From: Pseudonocardia kunmingensis
GTDB lineage: Bacteria > Actinomycetota > Actinomycetes > Mycobacteriales > Pseudonocardiaceae
Direction: 5' to 3'
Length of the DNA stretch: 64,000 nt
Assembly: GCF_006716445.1 (NCBI RefSeq)
Contig: NZ_VFPA01000003.1
Span: forward strand, 1,302,001-1,366,000
Shown here: piece after piece, positions 18,004 through 26,399 of the stretch
Layout: every line of letters begins with the position of its first letter
Numbering within the stretch: the first letter of the stretch is position 1
Made by a program: the position numbers and the translations under genes
Notes under the pieces: model-generated
What the model was told of the DNA's origin: nothing
What the model saw: only the letters and a program-made list of their open reading frames with translations
Database searches by the model: none

Positions 18004-18834
18004 ATGCGACTGCGCTCTGCGCTCCTGTCCACCGTCGCCGCCCTCACGGCCGCCGTCACGCTCGCCGCCTGCGGCGCGGGCGCGCCCGAGGCCGCGGCGC
18101 CCACCGACCCGGCCGCCCCGCTGCGCGTCGGCGTCTCCCCCACCCCGCACGGGCAGATCCTGCGCTACGTCGCCGACGAGCTCGCCCCGGCGCAGAACCT
18201 GCAGATCGACGTCGTCGAGTTCACCGACTACGTGCAGCCCAACACCGCGCTGGTGGACGGCTCGCTCGACGCGAACTACTTCCAGACCGTTCCCTACCTG
18301 GAGGACTTCACCGCCACCAGCGGCGCCGACCTCGCCTGGGTCGCGCCGGTGCACGTCGAGCCGCTGGGGCTCTACTCGCGCACGCTGACCGACCTCGCCG
18401 CGCTGCCCGACGGCGCCACGATCGGCATCGCGAACGACGCCACCAACGAGGCGCGCGGCCTGCGGCTGCTCGCGGCCAACGGCCTGATCACGCTCAACCC
18501 CGGCTCGGACACCACGGCCACGCCGCGTGACATCGCCACCAACCCGAAGAACCTGCAGTTCAGCGAGCTGGAGGCGGCGCAGCTGCCGCGCAGCCTCGAC
18601 GACACCGACGCGTCGGTCGTCAACGGCAACTACGCGATCGACGCCGGGCTGAACCCGGCGCAGGACGCGATCGTGCTCGAGTCGGCCGAGGGCAACCCCA
18701 ACGCCAACGGCCTGGTGACCCGCACCGAGCTGCAGGGCGACCCGCGGATCACGGCGCTGGCGCAGCTGCTGCAGTCTCCGGAGGTGAAGGCCTACATCGA
18801 GCAGACCTTCGCGGGTGCGGTCATCCCGGTCTGA
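18004..18834 (+). CDS. metQ: Methionine-binding lipoprotein
   Basis: 276-residue NlpA/MetQ-family binding lipoprotein, signal peptide with lipobox TLAAC (Cys23). Mature domain starts PLRVGVSPTPHGQILRYVADEL and contains the family segment VDGSLDANYFQTVPYLEDF and NGNYAIDAGLNPAQDAI. It delivers methionine to MetNI. GGAAGGA lies upstream of ATG 18004. Transcription likely ends before the IdeR-like box at 18840. Confidence 0.95.
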   Translation: MRLRSALLSTVAALTAAVTLAACGAGAPEAAAPTDPAAPLRVGVSPTPHGQILRYVADELAPAQNLQIDVVEFTDYVQPNTALVDGSLDANYFQTVPYLEDFTATSGADLAWVAPVHVEPLGLYSRTLTDLAALPDGATIGIANDATNEARGLRLLAANGLITLNPGSDTTATPRDIATNPKNLQFSELEAAQLPRSLDDTDASVVNGNYAIDAGLNPAQDAIVLESAEGNPNANGLVTRTELQGDPRITALAQLLQSPEVKAYIEQTFAGAVIPV

Positions 18835-18839
18835 CGAAC

Positions 18840-18858
18840 CGAGGCTAGGCTTCCCTCA
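18840..18858 (+). promoter_or_regulatory. IdeR/DmdR-like iron box
   Basis: AGGCTAGGCTTCCCT (18842-18856) again matches 13 of 19 consensus positions and shares TAGGCTTCCCTC with the box at 15035. It is placed 22-40 bp upstream of the second siderophore-binding lipoprotein start. Confidence 0.65.
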
Positions 18859-18879
18859 GTTTGCGGAGAGGGAGTCTCG

Positions 18880-19872
18880 ATGAGGTGGACGGCGGCGGTC
18901 GGGGTACTGGTCCTGGCCCTGGTGACGGGGTGCGGCGGGGCTTCCGAGGCCCCGTCGGGCGGCCCCGGCAACACGGAGGTGGCCACCGGCGGCCGCCTGT
19001 TCTCCACGGCCGACGAGGCCACCGCCGCACTCGGCGCCGACGTCGGCCCGGGCGTCTTCCCGCGCACGGTCACCCACGCGCGGGGCACCACGCGGCTGGA
19101 GCGCAAGCCCGAGCGGGTCGTGGTTCTCGACACCGGCGAGATCGACGCGGCGCTCGCGCTGGGCACCGTCCCGGTCGGCACCGCGAGCCCGAACGGCACC
19201 ATCCCCTCCTACCTGCAGCCGCAGCTCGCCGACAGCACCAACATCGGCTCGCTCGACGGGCTGCGGCTGGAGGCGATCGCGGCGCTGCAGCCGGACCTGA
19301 TCCTCGGCAGCCAGCTGCGGGTCGACGACCTCTACGACGAGCTGTCGGCGATCGCACCCACCGTGCTGAGCATCCGGCCCGGCTACCCGTGGAAGGAGAA
19401 CCTGCTGCTCGCCGGCGCCGCGCTCGGCGAGGAGACGCGGGCCACCGAGCTGCTCAACGACTACCAGCGCCGCGCCGATGCCATCCGCGCGGGCCTCACC
19501 GATCCGCCCACGATCTCGCTGCTGCGGTTCATGCCCGAGCGCATCCGGCTCTACGGCAACCTGTCGATGATCGGCGTCGTCCTGCGCGACGTCGGGCTGC
19601 CCCGCCCGCCCAACCAGGACATCGAGGAGCTCGCGGTGGAGATCTCCCCGGAGCGGATCTCGGAGGCCGACGCCGACTGGGTCTTCTACTCCAGCTACGG
19701 CCCGCAGGAGAACACGGCGGAGGGCTCGGTCGTGGGCGGCGAGCTGTGGAACCGGCTCCCCGCCGTGCAGCGCGGCACCGCGCTGCCGGTCGACGACGAG
19801 GTGTGGTTCCTCGGCCTCGGGCCGACCGGAGCCGGCCTCGTCCTCGAGGACCTGCAGGAGATCCTGGGCTGA
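18880..19872 (+). CDS. Iron-siderophore ABC transporter binding lipoprotein (second copy)
   Basis: 330 residues, lipobox ALVTGC (Cys19), FecB-like fold with ERKPERVVVLDTGEIDAALALG, LEAIAALQPDLILGSQLRVDDLYDELSAIAPTV-type core, and RPPNQDIEELAVEISPERISEADADWVF, which parallels the protein at 15075 segment by segment. AGAGGGAG precedes ATG 18880. The pair probably recognises different ferric siderophores; neither has its own permease in the window. Iron regulation is suggested by the box upstream. Confidence 0.88.
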   Translation: MRWTAAVGVLVLALVTGCGGASEAPSGGPGNTEVATGGRLFSTADEATAALGADVGPGVFPRTVTHARGTTRLERKPERVVVLDTGEIDAALALGTVPVGTASPNGTIPSYLQPQLADSTNIGSLDGLRLEAIAALQPDLILGSQLRVDDLYDELSAIAPTVLSIRPGYPWKENLLLAGAALGEETRATELLNDYQRRADAIRAGLTDPPTISLLRFMPERIRLYGNLSMIGVVLRDVGLPRPPNQDIEELAVEISPERISEADADWVFYSSYGPQENTAEGSVVGGELWNRLPAVQRGTALPVDDEVWFLGLGPTGAGLVLEDLQEILG

Positions 19873-19880
19873 GCGCCTGC

Positions 19881-20495
19881 TCAAGCGCGTTCCAGCGGCT
19901 CCAGGTAGCCGCGCAGCACCCGCTTGAGCTCGGCGACGAGCGCGGCGCGCTCCGCACCCGCGGCCGCCGCGATCGGCCCCGTCAGCGCCCGGACGATCTG
20001 GACGGCCACCAGGGCGGCGCGGTCCCGCTCGGCGGCGGGCAGGCCGGGGGCGCGGGCGCCGATCACCGCCGCCACCCGCCCGAGCACCGCCTCCTGCAGC
20101 GGCCGGGTGGCCGCGGCCAGCGGTGCGGGCGCGTCCGGCCCCGCCAGCAGCGCCTTGGCACCGGGACGGGCGATGCCGAACGCGATCAGCGGTCGGAGGA
20201 TCCGGTCGATCAGCTCGTCCAGCGGGAGGTCGGCGACCGGCACGTGGTCGAAGGCCGCGGCGTGGGCCGCGCCCAGCTCCGCGGCGAGCCGGGCCGACAG
20301 CGCCTCGGCGATCGCCTCCTTGTTCGCGAAGAACTGGTAGAGCGATCCCGGCGAGATCCCGGCCCGCGCCGCGATCCGGTTGGTGGACGCCGCCTCGTAG
20401 CCGACCTCGGCGAACAGCGCGAGCGCGGCGTCCAGGATCTCCGCCATCCGCCGCTCGCCCCGGGCCTGGCGACGCACGGGCCTGCTCGCGCTCAT
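19881..20495 (-). CDS. TetR-family transcriptional regulator
   Basis: 204 residues. N-terminal TetR helix-turn-helix: ILDAALALFAEVGYEAASTNRIAARAGISPGSLYQFFANKEAI pattern (about 20-62), then an all-helical ligand-binding domain without a recognisable pocket signature. The ATG at 20495 has GGGAGG five nt upstream and is preferred to an in-frame GTG at 20516. Its target is not evident. The closest genes are the convergent siderophore-binding protein (8 bp) and the downstream-facing DNA-repair gene. Confidence 0.88.
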   Translation of the reverse strand: MSASRPVRRQARGERRMAEILDAALALFAEVGYEAASTNRIAARAGISPGSLYQFFANKEAIAEALSARLAAELGAAHAAAFDHVPVADLPLDELIDRILRPLIAFGIARPGAKALLAGPDAPAPLAAATRPLQEAVLGRVAAVIGARAPGLPAAERDRAALVAVQIVRALTGPIAAAAGAERAALVAELKRVLRGYLEPLERA

Positions 20496-20560
20496 CCCCG
20501 CCTCCCGGTCCGGCACGAGTGCATACTCGCATCCTGCGCCGGAGCAGGCGCGCGCGTCGA

Positions 20561-22156
20561 CTACAGCTCCGGCAGCCGCTGGGGCCGGCCGACGAGCTCA
20601 CCCAGGGGGTCGCCGGCCTCCCGCACGCGGTCGAGCACCGTGCGGACCGTCCAGCGGTCGGGGCGCAGGTCGGGATCGTCGAGCTCGTCCCACGTGATCG
20701 GAACCGACACCGGCGCACCCGCCGCGGGCCGCGCGCTGTAGGGCGCGATCAGCGTCTTGTTGATGGCGTTCTGGGTGTAGTCGAGGCGGGCCCGGCCGCC
20801 GCGGCGGTCCTTCTGCCACTCCCAGCTGATCATGTCCGGGACGGTGCGGCCGATGGCGCGGGACACCTTCTCCACCCAGCCGCGCGTGTCGCTGAACGAG
20901 TAGCCGCCGGCGATCGGCACCCAGATCTGCACGCCGCGCTTGCCGGTGACCTTCGGCGCGGCCACGACGCCCAGGTGCTCCAGGGCCGTGCGGTAGAGGC
21001 GGGCGAGCACGAGGATGTCGGAGAAGGTGCTGCGCTCGCCGGGGTCGACGTCGATCAGCGCCCAGGTCGGCTCGTGGACGTCGGGCAGGCGCGAGGTCCA
21101 CGGGTTGAGCTCGACGGCGCCGAAGTTCGCCATCCACACGAGCGCGGCGACGCTGTCGACCACGGCGTAGCAGACGGTCTCGCCCGGGTCGGCCTCCTCG
21201 TTGCGCCACTGCGTGAGCCACTCGGGCGCGTGGGAGGGCACCTCCTTGTGCCAGAACCCCGGCTTGTCGACGCCGTCCGGGTAGCGGTGCAGGTTCACCG
21301 GCCGGTCGTGCAGGAACGGCAGCATGTACGGCGCGATCTGCGCGTGGTGGCGCACGAGGTCGCGCTTGGTGACCGGCGGCTCGCCGTCACGTCCCGGGAA
21401 GAGCACCTTGTCGAGGTTGGTGAGCGCCACCTCGAGGCCCTGCACGGTCCAGCGGCCCTTGCGGCCGAGCGCGTCGAGGGCGGCCAGCTCGTCCGGGGTG
21501 GGCGGGTCCCAGCTCGGCGGCGGGTGGCGCAGGTCGACGGCGGCCTCGGCCGCGGGCCGGTCGCCGCGCCACATCGCCTCGGGAGCCGCGGCCACCTCGT
21601 CATTGGTGCGGCCGGTCTTGACCGACTGCGGGTGCTCCTCGGGGTCCCAGCCGGCCACGGCGTGGTCGTCGTTCTTGTGCAGCAGCAGCCACTGCTCCTT
21701 GCCCGACCGGTCCTTCCCCGTGCGGACCAGCACGAACCGGCCGGCCAGCTTCTCACCCGACACGTCGAAGTGCAGCTCACCGGCGGCGATCGCCCCGGCA
21801 GGGTCGTCGGTTCCCGACGGGCTCCACGTCCCCCAGTCCCACACGACGACGTCGCCACCGCCGTACTCGCCGCGCGGGATGAGGCCCTCGAAGTCGAAGT
21901 ACTCGATCGGGTGGTCCTCGACGTGCACCGCCAGCTGGCGGGCCTTCGGGTCCAGCGACGGCCCCTTCGGGACCGCCCAGCTCGCCAGCACCCCGTCGAC
22001 CTCCAGCCGCACGTCGTAGTGCAGCCGCCGCGCCCGGTGCCGCTGGACGACGAACCGGCCGGTGCCGGGCGCGGCGTCGCCACCCGCGGGTTCGGGCGTC
22101 GCGCTGAAGTCGCGCATCGAGCGGTAGGTCGCGAGCCGGTCCCGCTGGTCGGTCAT
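20561..22156 (-). CDS. LigD-like phosphoesterase-primase/polymerase (NHEJ)
   Basis: 531-residue non-homologous end-joining enzyme with two of the three LigD modules in the order PE then POL. The 3'-phosphoesterase domain (about 30-190) has His40, His46 and Asp48 in VQRHRARRLHYDVRLE, matching the catalytic pattern known from Pseudomonas LigD. The primase/polymerase domain (about 240-525) has the metal-binding pair Asp369/Asp371 (ALIDVDPG) and KRGVQIWVPI. There is no ATP-dependent ligase domain, so ligation needs a separate enzyme. No ku gene is in the window. Starts at ATG 22156. Confidence 0.92.
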   Translation of the reverse strand: MTDQRDRLATYRSMRDFSATPEPAGGDAAPGTGRFVVQRHRARRLHYDVRLEVDGVLASWAVPKGPSLDPKARQLAVHVEDHPIEYFDFEGLIPRGEYGGGDVVVWDWGTWSPSGTDDPAGAIAAGELHFDVSGEKLAGRFVLVRTGKDRSGKEQWLLLHKNDDHAVAGWDPEEHPQSVKTGRTNDEVAAAPEAMWRGDRPAAEAAVDLRHPPPSWDPPTPDELAALDALGRKGRWTVQGLEVALTNLDKVLFPGRDGEPPVTKRDLVRHHAQIAPYMLPFLHDRPVNLHRYPDGVDKPGFWHKEVPSHAPEWLTQWRNEEADPGETVCYAVVDSVAALVWMANFGAVELNPWTSRLPDVHEPTWALIDVDPGERSTFSDILVLARLYRTALEHLGVVAAPKVTGKRGVQIWVPIAGGYSFSDTRGWVEKVSRAIGRTVPDMISWEWQKDRRGGRARLDYTQNAINKTLIAPYSARPAAGAPVSVPITWDELDDPDLRPDRWTVRTVLDRVREAGDPLGELVGRPQRLPEL

Positions 22157-22291
22157 GCCGGCCGGGTACCCGGACCGCTCCCGAGCCACCGCCTCACCCC
22201 TTTGTGGACGCGTCGCCGCGATGACGCGTCCGGGGCCCCGCGCCGCGCTACCCTGCGGGCCGGTCGGGAGCCGGGGGATGCGGGGGACGCG

Positions 22292-23068
22292 ATGGCGGAA
22301 CCGGACGGCGCGCGGACCGGTCGCGTCGACACCGACCTCGGACGGCTCGCCGGGGTCAGCGACCAGGGCTACGGGCACGAGCGCAACGAGGACGCCATGG
22401 CGCTGGGCAGCGGGCCGGACGGCACCCGCGCCGCCGTCGTCTGCGACGGGGTCTCCACCTCCTACACGCCCGAGCGGGCGTCCCGGGTCGCCGCCGACAC
22501 GGCGCTGGACGTGCTGCTGACCACGGCCGGGCCGGCCGAGGACCGCGTGCGGGCCGCAGTGGCGGCCGCCGGGTCCGCGGTGGCCGGGCTGGAGCGCGAC
22601 CGCGGGGGCCGCGCGCCGTCCTGCACCCTGGTGTGCGCGCTCGCGACCGGTGGCGGGGAGACCACCGTCGGCTGGGTGGGCGACAGCCGCGCCTACTGGC
22701 TGGCCGGTTCCGGCGGGGCCCGGCTGCTGACCACCGACCACTCCTGGGCCGTGCAGATGGTGGCCGCCGGGGTGCTGGACGAGGGCGCGGCCATGCGCCA
22801 CCCGCGCGCGCACGCGATCACCCGCTGGCTCGGTGCCACCGGCACGACCGAGCCGGAGGTCACGACGGTGCGCCGGCCAGGGCCCGGCCTGTTGCTGCTC
22901 TGCACGGACGGGCTCTGGAACTACCTGCCGGATCCCGCGGACCTGGCCGACGTCGCGCTCCCGGCGCTCGCCGACGGTGGCCCGCTCGCCGCCGCGGACA
23001 CGCTCACCGCGCTCGCCCTCGACGCCGGTGGGCGCGACAACATCACCGTGGTCGTCATACCGGGGTGA
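22292..23068 (+). CDS. PP2C-family Ser/Thr protein phosphatase
   Basis: 258-residue metal-dependent phosphatase. Metal-binding motifs are RNEDAMALG, VVCDGVS (the usual DGMGG is reduced to DGVST), WVGDSRAYWL, LLLCTDGLWNYL and GGRDNITVVVI. The domain starts at about residue 12 and no transmembrane or sensory region is attached. ATG 22292 follows GGGGGA. It probably counteracts PknB-type kinases, none of which are in the window. Its last 14 bp overlap the end of the convergent reductase gene. Confidence 0.9.
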   Translation: MAEPDGARTGRVDTDLGRLAGVSDQGYGHERNEDAMALGSGPDGTRAAVVCDGVSTSYTPERASRVAADTALDVLLTTAGPAEDRVRAAVAAAGSAVAGLERDRGGRAPSCTLVCALATGGGETTVGWVGDSRAYWLAGSGGARLLTTDHSWAVQMVAAGVLDEGAAMRHPRAHAITRWLGATGTTEPEVTTVRRPGPGLLLLCTDGLWNYLPDPADLADVALPALADGGPLAAADTLTALALDAGGRDNITVVVIPG

Positions 23069-23918
23069 ACGCGGCCTCGTGGTCGCGGGCGAACTCGGCC
23101 ACGGTCCGCGGGGCCCGTCCGGTCACCTCCTGGACGGTGGGCAGCACGGCTGCGGCCTCGCCGCGCGCGTAGTGGGCGTAGTCCTCCAGCAGGCCGTCGG
23201 CCTGCCAGTCCGGGAGGACGCCGCGCAGCTGCGCGGCGAACACGGCCGGCGGGACGTCGACGAACGCGACGGGCCGGCCCGTCGCGTCCCCGAGGGCGGC
23301 GGCGATCTCGGCGTGGGTGAGGGCCGCGGGCCCGGTGATCGTGTACGTCGCGCCCTCGTGCCCCGGGCCGGTCAGCACCGCCGCCGCGACCGCGGCGACG
23401 TCGCGGACGTCGACGGCGCTGACGCGCGCGTCCCCGATCGGGGCGAACAGCCGGCCCTCGCGGATCGGCCCGGCCATCGCCAGCATGCCCTGCAGGAACA
23501 GGTTGGGCCGCAGGAACGTCGCGGCGATCCCGAGCTCGCGGATCCGCCGTTCGACGGCGGCGTGGTAGCGCAGGAAGCGCACCGGCGACTCCTCGTCGGC
23601 GGCGAGCTGGGACAGCTTCACCAGGTGCGCCACCCCCGCCTGCGCGGCGAGCTCGGCGAACCGCACCTGCTGGGCCTGCGCCCGCTCCGACGACGGCGTC
23701 ACCAGGTAGGCCCGGTCGACGCCCGCGAGCGCCGCGGCCACGGCGGCGGGGTCGTCGAGGTCGGCGACGACCGGTGTCACGGCGGAGCCGGCGAAGCGGG
23801 CCGCCGCCGCGTCCGACCGGACCATCGCCCGCACGGACACGTCGTGCCCGAGCAGCAGCTCCACCAGTGCGGAGCCCGTGGTCCCGGTGGCCCCGGTGAC
23901 CAGGACGGTCTCGTGCAT
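23055..23918 (-). CDS. NmrA/QOR2-like NAD(P)-binding reductase
   Basis: 287-residue atypical short-chain dehydrogenase. The Rossmann motif VTGATGTTGSALVELLL opens the protein and YLVTPSS and LRPNLFLQGML follow the NmrA/quinone oxidoreductase 2 pattern. The SDR catalytic Tyr-x-x-x-Lys is not evident, in keeping with that group, some of which are redox sensors instead of enzymes. It is transcribed away from an IclR regulator across an operator-rich 154-bp gap, so it is likely the target of that regulator. Confidence 0.85.
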   Translation of the reverse strand: MHETVLVTGATGTTGSALVELLLGHDVSVRAMVRSDAAAARFAGSAVTPVVADLDDPAAVAAALAGVDRAYLVTPSSERAQAQQVRFAELAAQAGVAHLVKLSQLAADEESPVRFLRYHAAVERRIRELGIAATFLRPNLFLQGMLAMAGPIREGRLFAPIGDARVSAVDVRDVAAVAAAVLTGPGHEGATYTITGPAALTHAEIAAALGDATGRPVAFVDVPPAVFAAQLRGVLPDWQADGLLEDYAHYARGEAAAVLPTVQEVTGRAPRTVAEFARDHEAAFTPV

Positions 23919-23940
23919 GACGTCTCCTTCGGATCAGTTA

Positions 23941-24010
23941 TCTCTTTAGAGAGCGCTGCTCTCGCAAAGAGACTGCCACCGCCGGGCGGCCACGTCAAGA
24001 GCAGTGCTCT
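23941..24010. promoter_or_regulatory. Cluster of palindromic operators
   Basis: Nested inverted repeat at 23941-23972: outer TCTCTTT/AAAGAGA and inner GAGAGC-GCT-GCTCTC (23949-23963). A second site, AGAGC-AGT-GCTCT, is at 23998-24010. Both inner sites share TGCTCTCGC. They lie between the divergent reductase and IclR genes and are likely binding sites of the encoded regulator. Confidence 0.6.
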
Positions 24011-24072
24011 CGCGGCATTCGGCCTTCCGGGGTGTGGAAGCCGCATCCGGCGCGTCCGCTCGGGGGCGCACG

Positions 24073-24861
24073 ATGGGAGCCCGCCGCGACGACGGAGCCG
24101 CCCCCATGCCCACGCCCGGGAACACCGTGCTCACCCGCGCCCTGCGCCTGCTCGACGCGTTCACCCCGGACCGCCCGGCGCTGACCCTGAGCGAGATCGC
24201 GCGCCTGACCGGCATGCCCGTCTCGACCGTGCACCGCCTGCTCGCCGGGCTCGTCGCCTGGGGCGCGCTGGAACGCGGCGACGACGGCCGCTACCGCGTC
24301 GGGCTGCGCCTCTGGGAGGTCGGCGCGCTGGCCCCGCGCGGCCAGGGCCTGCGCGAACGCGCGCTGCCCTACCTGGAGGACCTCTCCCAGATCACCCGCG
24401 AGAACGTGCAGCTGGCGGTGCGGGAGGGCACCGAGCTGGTGTTCGTCGAACGGATCGCGGGGACCGGCGCGGTACCGGTGCTCTCGCGCGTCGGGAGCCG
24501 CTTCGCCCTGACGGCCACCGGCGTCGGCCTGGTCCTGCTCGCGCACGCGCCACCGGAGGTCCAGGAGGAGGTGCTGCGCGCGCCCGTCGAGCGGTTCACC
24601 CCGCAGACCGTCGTCGACCCCGCCCGCCTGCGCCGCATGCTCGCCGACGTCCGGAGCTCGGGGTTCGCGGTCAGCGACCGCCAGGTCACGATGGACGCGC
24701 TCTCGGTCGCCGCCCCGGTGCACGACGGCCGCGGGGCCGTCGTCGCCGCCGTCTCACTAGTCGTGCGGCACGGCAGCGCACCGGCGCACGCCCTGGCACC
24801 GCTGCTGCGCACCAGCGCCCGGGCGATCTCGCGCGCGCTGGCCCAGCCGACGCGCCGCTGA
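24073..24861 (+). CDS. IclR-family transcriptional regulator
   Basis: About 262 residues. The winged helix (TVLTRALRLLDAFTPDRPALTLSEIARLTGMPVSTVHRLLAGL pattern) is followed by the IclR effector-binding domain (LEDLSQITRENVQLAVREG, VERIAGTGAVPVLSRVGSRFALTATGVG, SVAAPVHDGRGAVVAAVSLV). Start is uncertain: ATG 24073 or ATG 24106, both downstream of the palindromic operators; 24106 leaves a compact family-like N-terminus. It probably controls the divergent reductase and itself. The effector is unknown. Confidence 0.87.
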   Translation: MGARRDDGAAPMPTPGNTVLTRALRLLDAFTPDRPALTLSEIARLTGMPVSTVHRLLAGLVAWGALERGDDGRYRVGLRLWEVGALAPRGQGLRERALPYLEDLSQITRENVQLAVREGTELVFVERIAGTGAVPVLSRVGSRFALTATGVGLVLLAHAPPEVQEEVLRAPVERFTPQTVVDPARLRRMLADVRSSGFAVSDRQVTMDALSVAAPVHDGRGAVVAAVSLVVRHGSAPAHALAPLLRTSARAISRALAQPTRR

Positions 24862-24872
24862 AGGCCCGGCGC

Positions 24873-25355
24873 TCAGGACCGTGGCGGGGCCGCGGGGGTG
24901 TCGCGACGGCCGTCGACGGCAGGCACCGGCGGGCACGACCACCCGTAGCTGCTGCGGGGCCCGCCGATCGCGACGGCGGCACCCGGCCCCACCAGCTCGC
25001 GCTCGGCCCGCTCCACCGTCGCGAACATCGAGAACTCGGCGAGCGCACTGGTGATCGCCACCGGCAGCAGCGACTCGCGCGCGCTGACCCCCGCGAGGTG
25101 CAGCCGGACACCCGAGGCGCGGGCGCCGTCGCGGGCCTGGCGCATGGGGGTGAGGTCGTCGGTGCCGAAGAAGCTCACCTCGCCGAGGTCCACGACGATG
25201 TGCCCGGCACTACCCGGCCGGGTGAGCTGGGTCGCGACCACACCGGCCAGCCGACCCACCGTCGTCCGGTCGAGCACGCCCGCCACCCGCACGATCCGCA
25301 AGCGGGGGGAGCACACCTCCACGGACAGCTGCGCCCCGTCGAAACGCACCACCAT
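24873..25355 (-). CDS. STAS-domain protein (anti-anti-sigma-like)
   Basis: 160 residues, with a STAS domain at about 10-115: LRIVRVAGVLDRTTVGRLAGVV, IVVDLGEVSFFGTDDLTPMRQA, VRLHLAGVS. The usual phosphorylatable Ser of SpoIIAA-type proteins (DSSG) is replaced by Thr-Asp (GTDDL). The C-terminal 40 residues are Pro/Arg-rich and unstructured. Such proteins bind anti-sigma kinases, but none is adjacent. The ribosome binding site is buried in a hairpin (see 25356). Confidence 0.85.
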   Translation of the reverse strand: MVVRFDGAQLSVEVCSPRLRIVRVAGVLDRTTVGRLAGVVATQLTRPGSAGHIVVDLGEVSFFGTDDLTPMRQARDGARASGVRLHLAGVSARESLLPVAITSALAEFSMFATVERAERELVGPGAAVAIGGPRSSYGWSCPPVPAVDGRRDTPAAPPRS

Positions 25356-25405
25356 CGACCTCCGTGCGGCCTGCGGCCGTCCTGCTGCCGGCCCGTCGGA
25401 GGTCG
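25356..25405 (-). promoter_or_regulatory. 5'-leader hairpin covering the STAS ribosome binding site
   Basis: CGACCTCCG at 25356-25364 is perfectly complementary to 25397-25405. On the minus-strand mRNA the 3' arm reads CGGAGGTCG directly before ATG, so the Shine-Dalgarno GGAGG is inside the stem. Additional GC-rich pairing is possible in the loop. This could make translation conditional on temperature, an upstream ribosome or a ligand. Confidence 0.5.
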
Positions 25406-25452
25406 GATTACCCGATCAGCAGGCGCTCACACGGCCGAGCGCGTGCACCGCG

Positions 25453-26184
25453 TCACCCGGACGCCGCCAGCGCGTGCTCCGCGACGACGAGGTCGTGCGC
25501 GTAGGTGATCTTGAAGTTCCGCTCGTCGCCGGGCACCCGGCGAACGGGCACCTCGGGGGCGAAGCGCTGCATGCACGACGCCGTGTCCGTGCCCGCGAAC
25601 CCGCACCGGGCGGCCTCCTCGTACGCGGCGAGCAGCGGGGCGGCCCGGAACCCCTGCGGGGTCTGCACCGCGACGAGGGGACCGGGGCCCGCGCCGGCCA
25701 GGCCGGCCCCGTCCGGCGCGGCCGTGGCGAGGTCGTCGCGCCACAGGCCCGGCACCGCGCCGCCGCTCTCCCTGGCCGCCGCCAGCACCGCGGCCACGAG
25801 CGGCCGGCCCACGAGCGGGCGCGCGGCGTCGTGCAGGAGGACCGCGTCGACCGCGCCGTCCTCGATCCGGCCGGCGAGGCGACGCAGGCCTGCCAGCTCG
25901 GACTCCTGGCGCGTCGCACCACCGGTGACCACCTCGACACCCGCGAGGGCGTGCTCGGCGAGCACCCGCTCGGCGGACTCGCGGTCGGCGTCGCGCACGA
26001 CCAGCACGACGACGCCGATGTCGGCCATCCCCGTGAAGGTGGCGAGCGACCACGCGAGCACGGGCCTGCCGCGCAGGGGCAGGTAGACCTTGTTGCGCTC
26101 GGCGCCCACCCGGGTGCCGCTGCCGCCGGCCAGCACCACGGCGGCCGCCGTCGCCGCTGCATGGCGCCGCGGGGTTGCCTCCAT
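25453..26184 (-). CDS. ispD: 2-C-methyl-D-erythritol 4-phosphate cytidylyltransferase (IspD-like)
   Basis: 243-residue nucleotidyltransferase of the MEP isoprenoid pathway. It shows the CTP-binding Gly loop (VVLAGGSGTRVGAERNKVYLPL), ILHDAARPLV-type motif (VLLHDAARPLVGRPLV), VQTPQGFRA and the C-terminal GDERNFKIT. ATG 26184 gives the usual short N-terminus. IspD in relatives is normally next to ispF and carD; here it stands alone, so it may be a second IspD/TarI-type copy making another CDP-alcohol. The family is certain, the exact substrate less so. Confidence 0.85.
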   Translation of the reverse strand: MEATPRRHAAATAAAVVLAGGSGTRVGAERNKVYLPLRGRPVLAWSLATFTGMADIGVVVLVVRDADRESAERVLAEHALAGVEVVTGGATRQESELAGLRRLAGRIEDGAVDAVLLHDAARPLVGRPLVAAVLAAARESGGAVPGLWRDDLATAAPDGAGLAGAGPGPLVAVQTPQGFRAAPLLAAYEEAARCGFAGTDTASCMQRFAPEVPVRRVPGDERNFKITYAHDLVVAEHALAASG

Positions 26185-26399
26185 GTGGCCAGTCTGACGG
26201 ACGGGCCGCGAGCCGCCGTCGCGGTCCGTATCGTCGGCCGGGTGCCGCCGGCTCGTGCCGGGCACCGGCAAGGAGCGGGGAACGAAGTTCTCGAATCCCC
26301 CACCGAAGAGGTGCGCCTCGGCGCCTGCGATCACTCGCAGTAGGCTCCGGCGGACCTGAGCCAGGTGGCTTGTACCCGACCCAGGAGGGGGTGAACACC

